DNA of 64,000 nucleotides from Symbiodinium natans (Eukaryota; Sar; Dinophyceae; Suessiales; Symbiodiniaceae): NCBI GenBank assembly GCA_905221605.1, contig CAJNDS010002179.1:858001-922000 (forward strand). Direction: 5' to 3'. Every line of letters starts with the position of its first letter. Within the stretch, counting starts at the first letter, position 1. The notes beneath the pieces are model-generated. The model had not been told where the DNA came from. It ran no database searches and worked only from the letters and a program-made list of their open reading frames with translations. Positions 22,701 to 31,332 of this stretch are shown here, one piece after another. A program made the position numbers and the translations under genes.

Positions 22701-25389
22701 TGTGCAAAACCTTGTGTACTACCCTTTGGCAACCTTGCGACGTGTCCTGCGTAGACGGCCCGACTTGCAGGATCTCATGGCCAAAGCGTGGTATCTCAAA
22801 CAGCAACAAGGCCAATGTCCCGGCCACAAAGGTGTCTTTCCCTTGGATCGCATCCAGTGCCTAGTGGACAAAATGCAATGGACATGGAATGATGATCCCT
22901 TCATCTTTCGGATGGCCAACGGCTCGTCCTTCTCTTGGCTCACCCAGGAGGATGACTGGTGGAAGCATACCCTGCGCAACGCTACTCGCCAAATGCGTTG
23001 GTGTGAAGAAGCTAGGCGTAAGGGAAGCAAACAGTCCACATGGCGTGAGTCATTTGATGGAGCAGAGGCAGGCGTGAACATTCATGCCACTACTGCTCTG
23101 TTGAAGGCCCAAACGTCCGCATGTCATGACCCAGATGATGGTACGGAAATGGCACCAGAAGAAGATGATGAGTTTGCCCCTTTCCTCAAACTCAAAATCA
23201 AGGGTGCAGCGCGGGCTATCTTGCGACAGCTCCTTACCGACTCCATTTTCACTTGGAGGCGGCGATGGAGGATGGAGCAGGTAGCTCATCCCACGTGTCC
23301 CTTTTGCGAAACTGGCGATGAAACCATGATGCACATCAACTGGCAGTGTCCTGCCTGGGAGAAATTCCGCGCTCCCTACGTCAAGAAATACGGAGTCCCT
23401 GCCATAATGTGTGAAGCGTGCTGCGGTATCCTTCCGGAAAGTTCGCAGCTCAATGCACTGCCTATGCCACCGACAGATGAGCCCCCTGAGACTGCCCGTC
23501 CACTGCCTGACACACAGTGTGCCCAGGGCACCCTTGTCCGTGATGGATTCACCCTTGTGGCGTCTGACGGTGCCTGTCCCAATCAGCAGCAGGAATCTCG
23601 ACTGCGCCGTGCAGGTTGTGGGTTGTTTTACGGTGATAATCATCCACTTAACTGCAGTTTTGCTCCTGCCACTGCTTGTCAAACCTCCACTCGGGCCGAA
23701 ATCCGGGCAGCTGCTCGATGGATTCACTGGGTGTGGGGGAACCAGGAACTTCTAACAGATAATAAGACCGTGCTCCTTGGCTTCAGCAACCTTGCTGCGT
23801 TTGGTGAGCATAGGATGTCATGCCATCTTGACCTCTGGCAGCGAATCCAGAAAGATTGGGAGCGTCACAGTCCTCAATACCGCCTCAAAGTCACTAAGGT
23901 CACAGGTCACAGTACGGTAGCTCAGTGTCAAGGAGATGCACAACTCTTGCTGCACAAGCGCTACAACGATGCTGCAGACAAGTTGGCGGTTGCAGGTGCG
24001 ATAGGTAATCAGCTCCCGCCGGACCTTGTGAAACATCACCAACATGAGGCTCAGCGCATCCGCTGTTTGCAGCACACCTTGGTTCGCTTGCACCTTGCGC
24101 GGGATGCCGCCATTAAGACCCAGGGTTTAGGTAAGGTTGTTAAGCCCCCTAAACCCCCCGCACAACAGGAAAACCCCCCTGATGATGCTGACCCTGCCAT
24201 GGCCGCCCAGCAGGCGGCATTCCCGGGCTTTGCGTGGCGTGCGTCGGAAGGTGTGCATCACACCTGCTTCTGGGGCAAAATACCTGATGACCAGGAACGC
24301 GGCCAACAAAAAGCTGGCGCCAGAGACCTGCGATGGAGATATCCTGAACGCCTGTTTGCACCCCTGATATGGTATTTTCGGCAGTTAAAATGGCCACAAA
24401 CTGGAGACTTGAACGCTCGCCGTGGTGAGCATGTCACCTGGCTTGAGTTGGCCCTGGATTTCCAAGCCAGTACACACATTGAACTGTGCGCGGCTGATGC
24501 TGATGGCGCCAAAGAGTTGGCTGGGAAGAGAGCGATCTTCTTTGCTTCCGCTGCTCGGCGTGTGTCGGTCATCTGTCAAGATGCGCTTGCTCCGGTCGAT
24601 CCGTTTCCTAACAACCTTGCACGTAGCTTGGCTCCGCTTGGCTTGCCTAATGCGGGGGGTTTTCCGATGCGTCCCTTGTTTTTGCGACCGGACGTCGTCA
24701 ATCGGATCTTGTACCAGGCTGCTTTGGAAAATTTGCAGACCAACTGTAAACTAGCTTTCATACCAAAGTTTGGGCAGTTAGGGGATGCACTTTGGAACCC
24801 ACATGTCGCTCTTGAGCTTGCCCGACCTCGCTACAGACTCAAAGTCAAAACGCGGGCGGCTGATGTTCAGAGCAATCGCCCTGAGGTGTTGCGTCAGCCT
24901 TCCAATGTCCAGGAGGTGAGGGAACAGATTCCTTGGGATGCTTCCCAACCATACTATGTCCCGGGTTTGCGAAAGCTGCAAGTGTCACGAGAACAGAAGC
25001 GGCTGTTGCACAACCGTGATGCAGACGGCAAGGGATGGCATCGCCTTGCCCCTTTCTACGGTGCTGAAGGCAATGGTGATGCTGAGCTTGTATGCGTGAA
25101 GTGTCACCAGCGTACTGACTTCAACGGCTGGAAGCGCAAGTGGCAGCAGCGCCACTGTGGAGGTGCTAGTGGCGAAACTCATCAAGAGGTTGCTGTTGCT
25201 CAAGGTACGTTAAATTGGCGCAAGCGACGAGTGCGCCAACATAATGAAACTGCAGATGCAAACCACTTGCATTTGATTGCAGAGCCTCAGGCCCATGATG
25301 GGCGCATTCGATGCACACGGCCTCGATGCGGTGCCCATTTAGCATGGTGCCAGGCACGGACATTCTTCGCTCAGCCTTGTCCCGGCTGA
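19726..25389 (+). CDS. LINE ORF2: endonuclease, reverse transcriptase, RNase H
   Basis: 1887 codons from the first ATG (19726) to TGA at 25387-25389; a GTG at 19651 overlaps the ORF1 stop by 4 bp, and the frame is closed by a TGA at 19600. Order of domains: APE-type endonuclease (SGNVTSF, CMQEARV, CTDANYACD, SRPDYVFLN, KNHLFLQ); reverse transcriptase near residues 650-900 (SMDRKKFFD motif A, QGDSFSIQ motif B, SSFIDDSNF catalytic motif C, NLSKTKG motif D); a CPFC...H...C zinc finger near 1191; RNase H near 1275-1430 (SDGAC, AEIRAA, TDNKTV, NDAADKLA, the four acidic positions). The C-terminal part has CVKCHQ and two further Cys/His clusters (CTRPRCGAHLAWC). It copies element RNA at a nicked target. 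Translation probably restarts 72 nt after the ORF1 stop; a -1 frameshift in the 50-nt overlap is the alternative. Confidence 0.9.
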   Translation: MMMFTILSGNVTSFHKRAEAVLAQASTDVVCMQEARVSQTGAIKAAATARRHGWNIELGKVVPQRRIQAKSRASHAKRHVRCSPLQSTEATYVATLSKYPLHTCGTACPETKFLKESGRWTRHAIALNKLDANQRCRHDWFHVVNFYGVSHPANAIQVTEKRRLFFSAFEEASRLGDVPVAVCTDANYACDHKAVKDLLATEQWFDAAALFAGPEGPDHTFSMSPKWDGYQRQGSSRPDYVFLNRAARQACVECCVRRDFSIKNHLFLQVRFDLRVLRQNFLARILPKPFPIEKLPPADDELKNFLAEEAIRFTGFDLALLQGSRSDTKWRMFGQVLDKYLELRCGSSLSKGGSGGRLTRPDMQLRRVATLPVYVQGVETPDSVGTNYLRKLACIMRRLRELRHKIGHVSLLHQMDCQKLWKQVAYDSCKLLKSAIFPFWNSPMPDAPLLHFLHEMLDTHRLDTERENACARAQDFRTKLRRSYATGGRAVFQALREAKPAPLQSIRDASGQVATNVEHILQTLSDAWGTLWNKERHCEWSAFRERYASHIPCHKCEVPDLTGVRLQQCLKKMSSTRAVASCGTRAVEMKDLPISLLNIAASLYRDIEAGDDWPEVLTLGTVSCIRKGADENGENCEPCEIVTQEALDTRPITNLSPWKTLYSSVRFQDMSSWREAWMPDSMSGARKNKEVHDVSLQIALEMELHARRGESFGIISMDRKKFFDLLEWEICEGLMIALGAPAAIINAEKRFLAKMTNRFKVGAAFSETSTRCNSYVQGDSFSIQVALAVMSVWTRAVAETGVVVSSFIDDSNFRAGDSCGDVAGERAPAQWLDRLTRGFKVSSEFDRLSGCQLNLSKTKGLALTCAQRAALSQVLQQEGYDVEVRSQLVIVGGLLHTRKCEATAYFNPKLEKAAASCFMIGDLPLPLDAKMMALGCTSAVQFGFGTELAHPTCGQAAKLSKAHMYALFGARRRFRHVAATMVCLGQGPRTDPVQNLVYYPLATLRRVLRRRPDLQDLMAKAWYLKQQQGQCPGHKGVFPLDRIQCLVDKMQWTWNDDPFIFRMANGSSFSWLTQEDDWWKHTLRNATRQMRWCEEARRKGSKQSTWRESFDGAEAGVNIHATTALLKAQTSACHDPDDGTEMAPEEDDEFAPFLKLKIKGAARAILRQLLTDSIFTWRRRWRMEQVAHPTCPFCETGDETMMHINWQCPAWEKFRAPYVKKYGVPAIMCEACCGILPESSQLNALPMPPTDEPPETARPLPDTQCAQGTLVRDGFTLVASDGACPNQQQESRLRRAGCGLFYGDNHPLNCSFAPATACQTSTRAEIRAAARWIHWVWGNQELLTDNKTVLLGFSNLAAFGEHRMSCHLDLWQRIQKDWERHSPQYRLKVTKVTGHSTVAQCQGDAQLLLHKRYNDAADKLAVAGAIGNQLPPDLVKHHQHEAQRIRCLQHTLVRLHLARDAAIKTQGLGKVVKPPKPPAQQENPPDDADPAMAAQQAAFPGFAWRASEGVHHTCFWGKIPDDQERGQQKAGARDLRWRYPERLFAPLIWYFRQLKWPQTGDLNARRGEHVTWLELALDFQASTHIELCAADADGAKELAGKRAIFFASAARRVSVICQDALAPVDPFPNNLARSLAPLGLPNAGGFPMRPLFLRPDVVNRILYQAALENLQTNCKLAFIPKFGQLGDALWNPHVALELARPRYRLKVKTRAADVQSNRPEVLRQPSNVQEVREQIPWDASQPYYVPGLRKLQVSREQKRLLHNRDADGKGWHRLAPFYGAEGNGDAELVCVKCHQRTDFNGWKRKWQQRHCGGASGETHQEVAVAQGTLNWRKRRVRQHNETADANHLHLIAEPQAHDGRIRCTRPRCGAHLAWCQARTFFAQPCPG

Positions 25390-25456
25390 GGTGTGATTTC
25401 CTTATCTTTTGGCTGCACAACCCGCGTATGGTTGCGGCCCGCTGGAGATGATGATG

Positions 25457-25473
25457 GGGTAATCGCTGGGTCG
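25457..25473 (+). repeat. 3' copy of LINE target-site duplication
   Basis: Identical to 17419-17435; directly follows the gatgatgatg tail of the LINE and runs on into the satellite unit (cggtgctaaaacc). Confidence 0.88.
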
Positions 25474-25805
25474 CGGTGCTAAAACCGTCGTTTTTTGCAT
25501 TTTTTTCGTGCGCGCGTCAACCCTCTGCGGGTTTCGGCGTTGGCGCGGTGCCAAAACCATCGTGTTTTTGCCTTTTTTGACAAACAAACGTAACCCCTCT
25601 GCGGGTTTGGGCGTTGGCGCGGTGCCAAAACCGTCGTGTTTTTGCGTTTTTTGACATACAAACGTAACCCCTCTGCGGGTTTGGGCGTTGGCGCGGTGCC
25701 AAAACCGTCGTGTTTTTGCGTTTTTTGACATACAAACGTAACCCCTCTGCGGGTTTTCGCGTGGTCGCGGTGCTAAAACCGTAGTGTTTTTGCGTTTTTT
25801 TTCGA
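25474..25805 (+). repeat. 73-74 bp tandem repeat, right part of array
   Basis: Finishes the interrupted unit (44 bp) and continues with units at 25518, 25591, 25665 and 25739. Core text is ggtgctaaaaccgtcg then T-rich sequence and a Ct-rich start. Confidence 0.92.
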
Positions 25806-26290
25806 CTTGCGTAGTACAGACGTAGTACGCCGGGGACTTCCGTGGCTGGAAAATCGAGTTTTGTAGTACAAATGTAGTACGCCACGGACGCCCCCGGAGC
25901 TTCCGTGGCTGGAAAGTCGACTTTTGTAGTACAGATGTAGTACGCCACGGACACCCGGAGCTTCTGTGGCTGCAAAGTCGACTTTTGTAGTACAGACGTA
26001 GTACGCCCCGGACACCCGGAGCTTCCGTGGCAGGAAAGTCGACTTTTGTAGTACAAATGTAGTACGCCGGGGACGCCCGGAGCTTCTGTGGCTGGAAAGT
26101 CGACTTTTGTAGTACAAATGTAGTACGCCGGGGACGCCCGGAGCTTCCGTGGCTGGAAAGTCGACTTTTGTAGTACAAACGTAGTACGCCGCGGACACCC
26201 GGAGCTTCCGTGGCTGGAAAGTCGACTTTTGTAGTACAAATGTAGTACGCCACGGACACGCGGAGCTTGCTCCAGACGTAGTACGCCGCG
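25805..26290 (+). repeat. 60-61 bp tandem repeat
   Basis: About eight units, each with a doubled gtagtac motif (gtagtacaaatgtagtac) followed by cgccgcggacacccggag and a tggctggaaagtcgac part. It follows the 74-bp array directly. Confidence 0.9.
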
Positions 26291-26317
26291 GACACCCTGG
26301 GCGTCTGAAAACACCGC

Positions 26318-27140
26318 AAATAGCATGGTAACGGACATCTGGGCGCATGAAAACACCGCAAAGAGCATGGTAACGGACATCTGGGCGCGTGAAAACACCG
26401 CAAATAACATGGGCGCGGAATTCTGGGGCTTTGAAAACCTAGCAAATAACGTGGGCGCGGAATTCTGGGGCTTTGAAAACCTAGCAAATAACGTGGGCGC
26501 GGAATTCTGGGGCTTCGAAACCCTCGCAAATAACGTGGGCGCGGAACTGTGGGCCTTCGAAATCCTCGCAAATGACGCGGGCGCGGAATTCTGGGGCTTC
26601 GAAACCCTCGCAAATAACGTGGGCGCGGAACTGTGGGGCTTCGAAATCCTCGCAAATAACGCGGGCGCGGAATTGTGGAGCTCCGAACTCCTCGCAAACA
26701 ACTTGGGGACGGTGTGTTCGAATTCGCTTCCAAAACCATTGCGAAAACCATGGTCCCCGAAGTTGCTGTTTCCAAAACCAAATAGCATGGTAACGGACAT
26801 CTGGGCGCATGAAAACACCACAAAGAGCATGGTAACGGACATCTGGGCGCATGAAAACACCGCAAATAACATGGGCGCGGAATTCTTGGGCCTTGAAAAC
26901 CTAGCAAATAACGCGGGCGCGGAATTCTGGGGCTTCGAAACCCTCGCAAATAACGTGGGCGCGGAACTGTGGGGCTTCGAAACCCTCGCAAATAACGTGG
27001 GCGCGGAACTGTGGGGCTTCGAAATCCTGGCAAATAACGTGGGCGCGGAATTCTGGGGCTTCGAAATCCTGTGGGGCTTCGAAATCCTCGCAAATAGCGT
27101 GGGCGCGGAATTGTGGAGCTTCGAAATCCTCGCAAACAAC
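26318..27140 (+). repeat. 42-bp tandem repeat with a ~460-bp higher-order duplication
   Basis: Unit aligns as gggcgcggaattctggggct plus tcgaaaccctcgcaaataac. The block starting 26318 (agcatggtaacggacatctg) is repeated from about 26780, with a similar order of variant units, so the array has been duplicated as a block. The 42-bp period is divisible by three, leaving several frames open on both strands. Confidence 0.88.
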
Positions 27141-27350
27141 TTGGGGACGGTGTGTTCGAATTCGCTTCCAAAACCATTGCGAAAACCATGGTTCCCGAAG
27201 TTGCTGTTTCCAAAACCATCGCAAACACCATGGTCCCCGAATTCGCTGTGTCCAAAACCATCGCGAAAACCATGGTACTCGAATTAGCTGTTTCCAAAAC
27301 CATCGCGAAAACCATGGTCCCCGAATTCGCTGTTTCCAAAACCATGACAA
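27140..27350 (+). repeat. Second 42-bp tandem repeat (aaaaccat family)
   Basis: About five units of tccaaaaccatcgcgaaaac plus catggtccccgaattcgctg. A short copy also lies at 26727-26785, inside the first half of the neighbouring array. Confidence 0.85.
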
Positions 27351-27692
27351 ATATCAGCCATGCAGTGGAGCGGGAAAAAAGTGATCTCGATTTGGAGGGA
27401 AGGCAACCAGTCCTGCGCTCAGACTCGTCTCTCTGTGGGAAGTGATCAGCGGTTGCTCTCAAATGTAACATGTTTGGGCGATGTCCGATTTGGACGTCCT
27501 GGGGCGCGCCGACGTCAATGAAGGGGAGAAGGCATCCCGCACTGTGTGTCGGTGCTAGCGTTCGTGTGCTGTATGTCTGTTACCTCATGATGCGTTGCTC
27601 TACATGCGTGCGTGCTAGCTTTGGCCCGAGAGGCGCTATTGAGTGAAACCTTGGCGCCAGCTTGGACCGTGCGGGTTTTTGTAGGTCCAGGC

Positions 27693-28049
27693 ATGTCGTA
27701 CACCGGCGGGGATGCTATGCAGACGCTGCGGCGCGGTTTCCGTGCTAAAGGTGCAGGTTGGCTGCGCCAGGAGCTTGCGAAAAAGACGGTCACGCAGCTG
27801 CGTGAGCTTGCTGGCGCTGCGGGCACACGACAGGGCTCTGGCGCGAGCACGCGAAACAGAGAGGAGCTTCTTGATGCTCTCTCGCAGTGCATCTCCGAGC
27901 AGGAGGCGTCTTGGGGAAAGCGTCATTTTCGTGCTTTGTATTCTTGGTTTCCTTCTTCTCTAAGGTTTGTGCGTCACATGGTTTGCATTCCTACGCAGGT
28001 TGGGGTCATGTTGTTTGTGGCTTGGAGCTTGCTTATTTTTGGGCTCTAA
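27693..28049 (+). CDS. SAP-like ORF 1
   Basis: Plus-strand frame from ATG 27693 to TAA at 28049; an upstream GTG extension has no support. It contains WLRQELAKKTVTQLRELAGA then TRNREELLDAL, a helix-turn-helix pattern like the SAP motif, a putative DNA-binding module. It then becomes hydrophobic (MLFVAWSLLIFGL). The same module recurs in 28121-28654. An AG acceptor (gtccag) sits just before the ATG, so this may be an exon. The locus follows the satellites and has the same orientation as the LINE, opposite to neighbouring genes, so it could be part of a mobile element. Confidence 0.45.
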   Translation: MSYTGGDAMQTLRRGFRAKGAGWLRQELAKKTVTQLRELAGAAGTRQGSGASTRNREELLDALSQCISEQEASWGKRHFRALYSWFPSSLRFVRHMVCIPTQVGVMLFVAWSLLIFGL

Positions 28050-28120
28050 GTTCAAGCGGCGCGTGCGCAGTGTCTCTTGACTAGGGCAGTTTCAGGCTTT
28101 TCTTCTCGACCTGTGATCAG

Positions 28121-28654
28121 GATGAAGCTGGCGCTGCGCCGCAGCAAGAGCTGCACGGTCTGCGCGAAGGTTTTGCCGCTCATGACGTGGCTTGGCTGCG
28201 CGAGGAGTTAGCGAAGCAGACCGTGAAGCAGTTGCGGGCGCTTGCTGGGGCTGCGGGTGTGCACCTGCGCGCTGGTGCGCGCATGCGGAACAGAGAGGAG
28301 CTTCTCGACGCCTTCCTCATAGAGACCGTCGGCGCCGGGTCCACCAAGGGTGCCATCGTGGACACGGAGATTGGCCCTCCTCCTTCACGGGCTCAGGTCC
28401 TGGGCATCATCACCTTTGCTGGGGCGACCGAGTTCTTGGACGATCGGGACTTCGACTCTCACAGGCAGGATACGCTCATCGAGGTCGACAGTCCATTCGA
28501 TTGGTGGTCCTCGGGTGCTATGCGGTTTTTCGGCTGGGTGGTCCTGGACGTCAAGGCTTTCAAGATGCCCGTGTCGGTGGGAGGGCGGCCAAGGTCCATG
28601 CTGGGCTGGACCAAGCCAGTTGAGCTGTCCTTTCAGTTCGAAGTTGCTGAGTAG
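28121..28654 (+). CDS. SAP-like ORF 2 (homologous to ORF 1)
   Basis: Frame open from an AG acceptor after a pyrimidine-rich stretch (ending gatcag) at 28120, to TAG at 28652-28654. Repeats the module: LHGLREGFAAHDVAWLREEL, AKQTVKQLRALAGAAGV, then MRNREELLDAF. After it comes a longer acidic region (GATEFLDDRDFDSH) and a C-terminal FGWVVLDVKAFKMPVSVGG. No ATG precedes the module, which supports an exon spliced to ORF 1 or an upstream exon. No further family is recognised. Confidence 0.45.
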   Translation, partial: DEAGAAPQQELHGLREGFAAHDVAWLREELAKQTVKQLRALAGAAGVHLRAGARMRNREELLDAFLIETVGAGSTKGAIVDTEIGPPPSRAQVLGIITFAGATEFLDDRDFDSHRQDTLIEVDSPFDWWSSGAMRFFGWVVLDVKAFKMPVSVGGRPRSMLGWTKPVELSFQFEVAE

Positions 28655-29893
28655 CTTTGTAGTAAGTAGTAACGTCAATCCGGAATGGAGAGGGAAGCGC
28701 GACGCGACCCGGAGTGGGAAGCTGGCGCACATGATTTCAAGTCGACGGCGCGCTTGCGATGAAAAGGTTAGCCTCTGCAAGGCAGCGTGTCAATTCGGAG
28801 CGCGGGTGCCACATGTCAGACAAATACACATGTGGGTTCCCCAAACGGACGCTGTCTTGCGAAAGTACGACGGCGCGGCCACCTCTGTTTAATATGACGG
28901 TGCGACGCACGCGTGTGTGAAAATGCAGCTAGGACCGCCCGGGACGATTGGCACCTTTGTCGACCGACTTGCAAGTAAAGCTGTTTTCTGCGCGCAGGTA
29001 TTCCATGGCGACCAACATGCACGGCCCTTACTTAGACTCCACCTCTTTTGTCTGTTTTTGTGCTTGTGTGGTTTCTGCTTCTTTCCTTGCACCGGCGCAG
29101 GTGCGTGCCGCGACCGGCCGCTGGAGCTCGGCGGTGTCTTCAACGCCGATGAAAAGTCTACAGAGTTGACCACAAGTGCATGGCATTCAACTCCACACAC
29201 TTGAATGCCATGCGGTTCCAGTGCATACAAGTGCAGTGTACAAGTGACTATGCAACCATGTAAGGGCATACATTTCTCCAAGTGCATACAGTTCGATTAC
29301 AAAGAATCAAGTGCATGGAGTCAACGCACGGCAAATCGATGCTTTCGGGCCATCCCTCTTCTAGTTTGTAAAAAGAGTCCCCAAACCCAAGGGAAGGGGC
29401 CTACATGGTTCTTCACAGTGGCTTCGAACATTCGGGGGCCTGTCGTTGGGAACTACACAGCACCAAGTGCTCGGGTCTCGCATCAAAGGCTATAGGGCCT
29501 GAAGAATTCCGTGACAGTCCTTCGGAAACCCAATGGCGGCCCACTGAAGATGCTTCCTGAGCAGCTGAAGAGAAAGAACAGGGCGATGCCATTGCATGTC
29601 GCTCATCCTCCAGCCCATGAATACCTAACTTAAACCCTAAAGCGGCCAAGAGCCAGGAACCCTGACCAACTGGAGGGACTCTCCCCAGCTTGTGGTATAC
29701 ATCTATACATATATACATATATATATATGTACATATATCATCCACCACCACCTCCACTACGCCTAACTAGCGCCCCCCCCCCCCCCACTCGAGCGGCGGT
29801 GCCACCTGATATTAAAGCAACCTTACCAAGCAATTGCATTGCTGCGGCCTTCCATCGCTAGATCCGAAACCCCCTAAACCCTAAACCCTAAAC
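28655..29893. other. No confident gene
   Basis: Contains the stem-loop at 29178-29213, an AT microsatellite near 29700-29735 and a C run at 29774-29788. Confidence 0.5.
29178..29213. other. 13-bp perfect stem-loop
   Basis: gcatggcattcaa, a 10-nt loop, then ttgaatgccatgc. The surrounding 29170-29330 repeats aagtgcat several times. Confidence 0.7.
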
Positions 29894-30640
29894 CCTCGAG
29901 GAACCCGGTGACCTAACAGGACGTTGAAGGACAAGCTGCAACGGCTCCAGCGTGGCCATGATGACGTCCAAAATCGGCGCCATGATCGCAGGCCACGGAA
30001 TTGCTTTAGATGGCTTGGGGCTCTTAACATCACATGTAGAGGGCCTATCCTCTTTTAACAAGAATTTCGGGCGAATTCTTCTGCAGAGGGGACTATGAAA
30101 GGATGATTTCGGTTCCCTAAACCCTAAACCCTAAACCCTAAACCCTAAACCCTAAACCCTAAACCCTAAACCCTAAACCCTAAACCCTAAACCAATTGCT
30201 CCTGGGTGATCAGGGCTTCGGAGAGTTGGGGTCTGGATCCTCGAAGGCTCCCAGTGAGGTTCAGCCGATCTTCAGCTCGGATGGCCCTTACAACCCTCCT
30301 TGAAAAAATATTCCTAGAGGGTTTAGGGTTTAGGGTTTAGGGTTTAGGGTTTAGGGTTTAGGGTTTAGGGTTCCTAAATAAACACGATGACTATTACCAG
30401 TCATATTGCTATTAGTTGTTCCTACTTGTACGACTACTTACTCTGATGGCTCCTAAGAGTACTATTTTTATCCTCTTAAGCCCCTGAGAGCAAATATGAA
30501 ACACCCCTTCAGGGCCGACCGAGTCAGGTTTGGCCAGGGTCTCGCGGCCTGGCGGGATCTTCTCCGCCTTGCGCTTGGTGACGGCCGGGTGCGCGGAGGA
30601 GCGCATGTGGACCTTGGCCCCAGGAGGCTTGGGAGTGGAG
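29894..30640 (-). CDS. Three exons of an unidentified gene between telomere-like blocks
   Basis: Exons 30640-30482, 30313-30193 and 30003-29894. The acceptor of the first is CCCTAAACCAG; the donor of the second is GTTTAGGG. The first junction (GC donor) closes in phase. The second is one base short unless the G before TTTAGGG is kept. Readable parts: HMRSSAHPAVTKRKAEKIPP, RVVRAIRAEDRLNLTGSLRG, SEALITQEQL and MAPILDVIMATLEPLQLVL. The mix of basic and hydrophobic helices gives no family. The introns here are the 80-bp CCCTAAA array (30115-30192) with flanks, and the TTTAGGG array (30318-30372) with flanks. Confidence 0.55.
30115..30192 (-). repeat. (CCCTAAA)11
   Basis: Eleven exact copies abutting the donor of exon 30313-30193. 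Confidence 0.97.
30318..30372 (+). repeat. (TTTAGGG)8
   Basis: Lies 5 bp upstream (minus sense) of the acceptor of exon 30313-30193. Confidence 0.95.
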
Positions 30641-31160
30641 CTGGTTTAGGGTTTAGGGTTTCGACACTCACACTGGCGTAGGGTTTAGGGTTTAGGGTTT
30701 AGGGCTTGCTAGCCCAGCAACCGTACTATGATGCGGGCCCTGGAAACCCAAAAAAAGGGGGCCAAAGGGCACCGCTGGACTACCAGGGGGGTTTTCCCCT
30801 GGTTCGAAAAAGTCGTCGGTTCAATATCCGAAGCCCTGGAAAACCCAGAAGCCACGAAGACTCTCTTTCGAGGTTCGGGCTTAGGGTTTTTAGGATTTTG
30901 GCGCCTTTTGCCCAGAACCCTGAAGAAAAAACTTCCGCCCTGAACCCCCAGACCCCTAAAAGAACACCTACACCCCTAACCCTTATAAACCCTAAACCCC
31001 AAACCCTGTACCCTAAACCCTAAACCCTAAACCCCAAACCCTACACCCCAAATCCCCTAAACCCTCAACAGATCTCGCGAGAGCCTCCAAGTCCAAAAGC
31101 CGCGTGGGCCAGCTCGTGGAGCTTAGGAACCTTGGTGACGCCATGATTACTACTACTTCT

Positions 31161-31328
31161 CTTCTTCATATTTTTTAATGCATACTTCTACTACCACTTG
31201 TACTAAAATTACTACTGGCAATATTAAGATTAATGTTTCTGTAAGTCTTCTTCATATGTCTATATCTCTATTACTACGAGTACTAAAGTATTTCTAACTG
31301 ATGATATTAAGAGTAATGCTACTGTAAG
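31161..31328. repeat. Two AT-rich direct repeats, period 86 bp
   Basis: cttcttcata ... tctgtaag (31161-31245) repeated at 31247-31328 with about 60-70% identity by eye. Confidence 0.6.
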
Positions 31329-31332
31329 GAAC

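Larger units (their letters stand above)
17436..25456 (+). mobile_element. Full-length non-LTR retrotransposon (LINE), 8.0 kb
   Basis: Contains ORF1 (17501-19654) and ORF2 (19726-25389), a 65-bp 5' UTR and a 67-bp 3' UTR ending in gatgatgatg, a simple-repeat tail as in several LINE clades. Immediately outside both ends is the same 17-bp sequence, gggtaatcgctgggtcg (17419-17435 and 25457-25473), a target-site duplication. Joining the flanks with one copy restores a continuous 73-bp tandem repeat unit, so the target was a satellite array. Both ORFs are intact, which suggests a recent insertion. It is on the opposite strand to the surrounding genes. Confidence 0.9.

Noticed and set aside
17262-25805. 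Terminal repeats of an LTR- or Penelope-like element
   Set aside because: The flanking repeats rebuild one satellite unit across the insertion and a 17-bp duplication explains the shared sequence.
25474-27350. CRISPR array
   Set aside because: The repeats are head-to-tail satellites without unique spacers of constant size.
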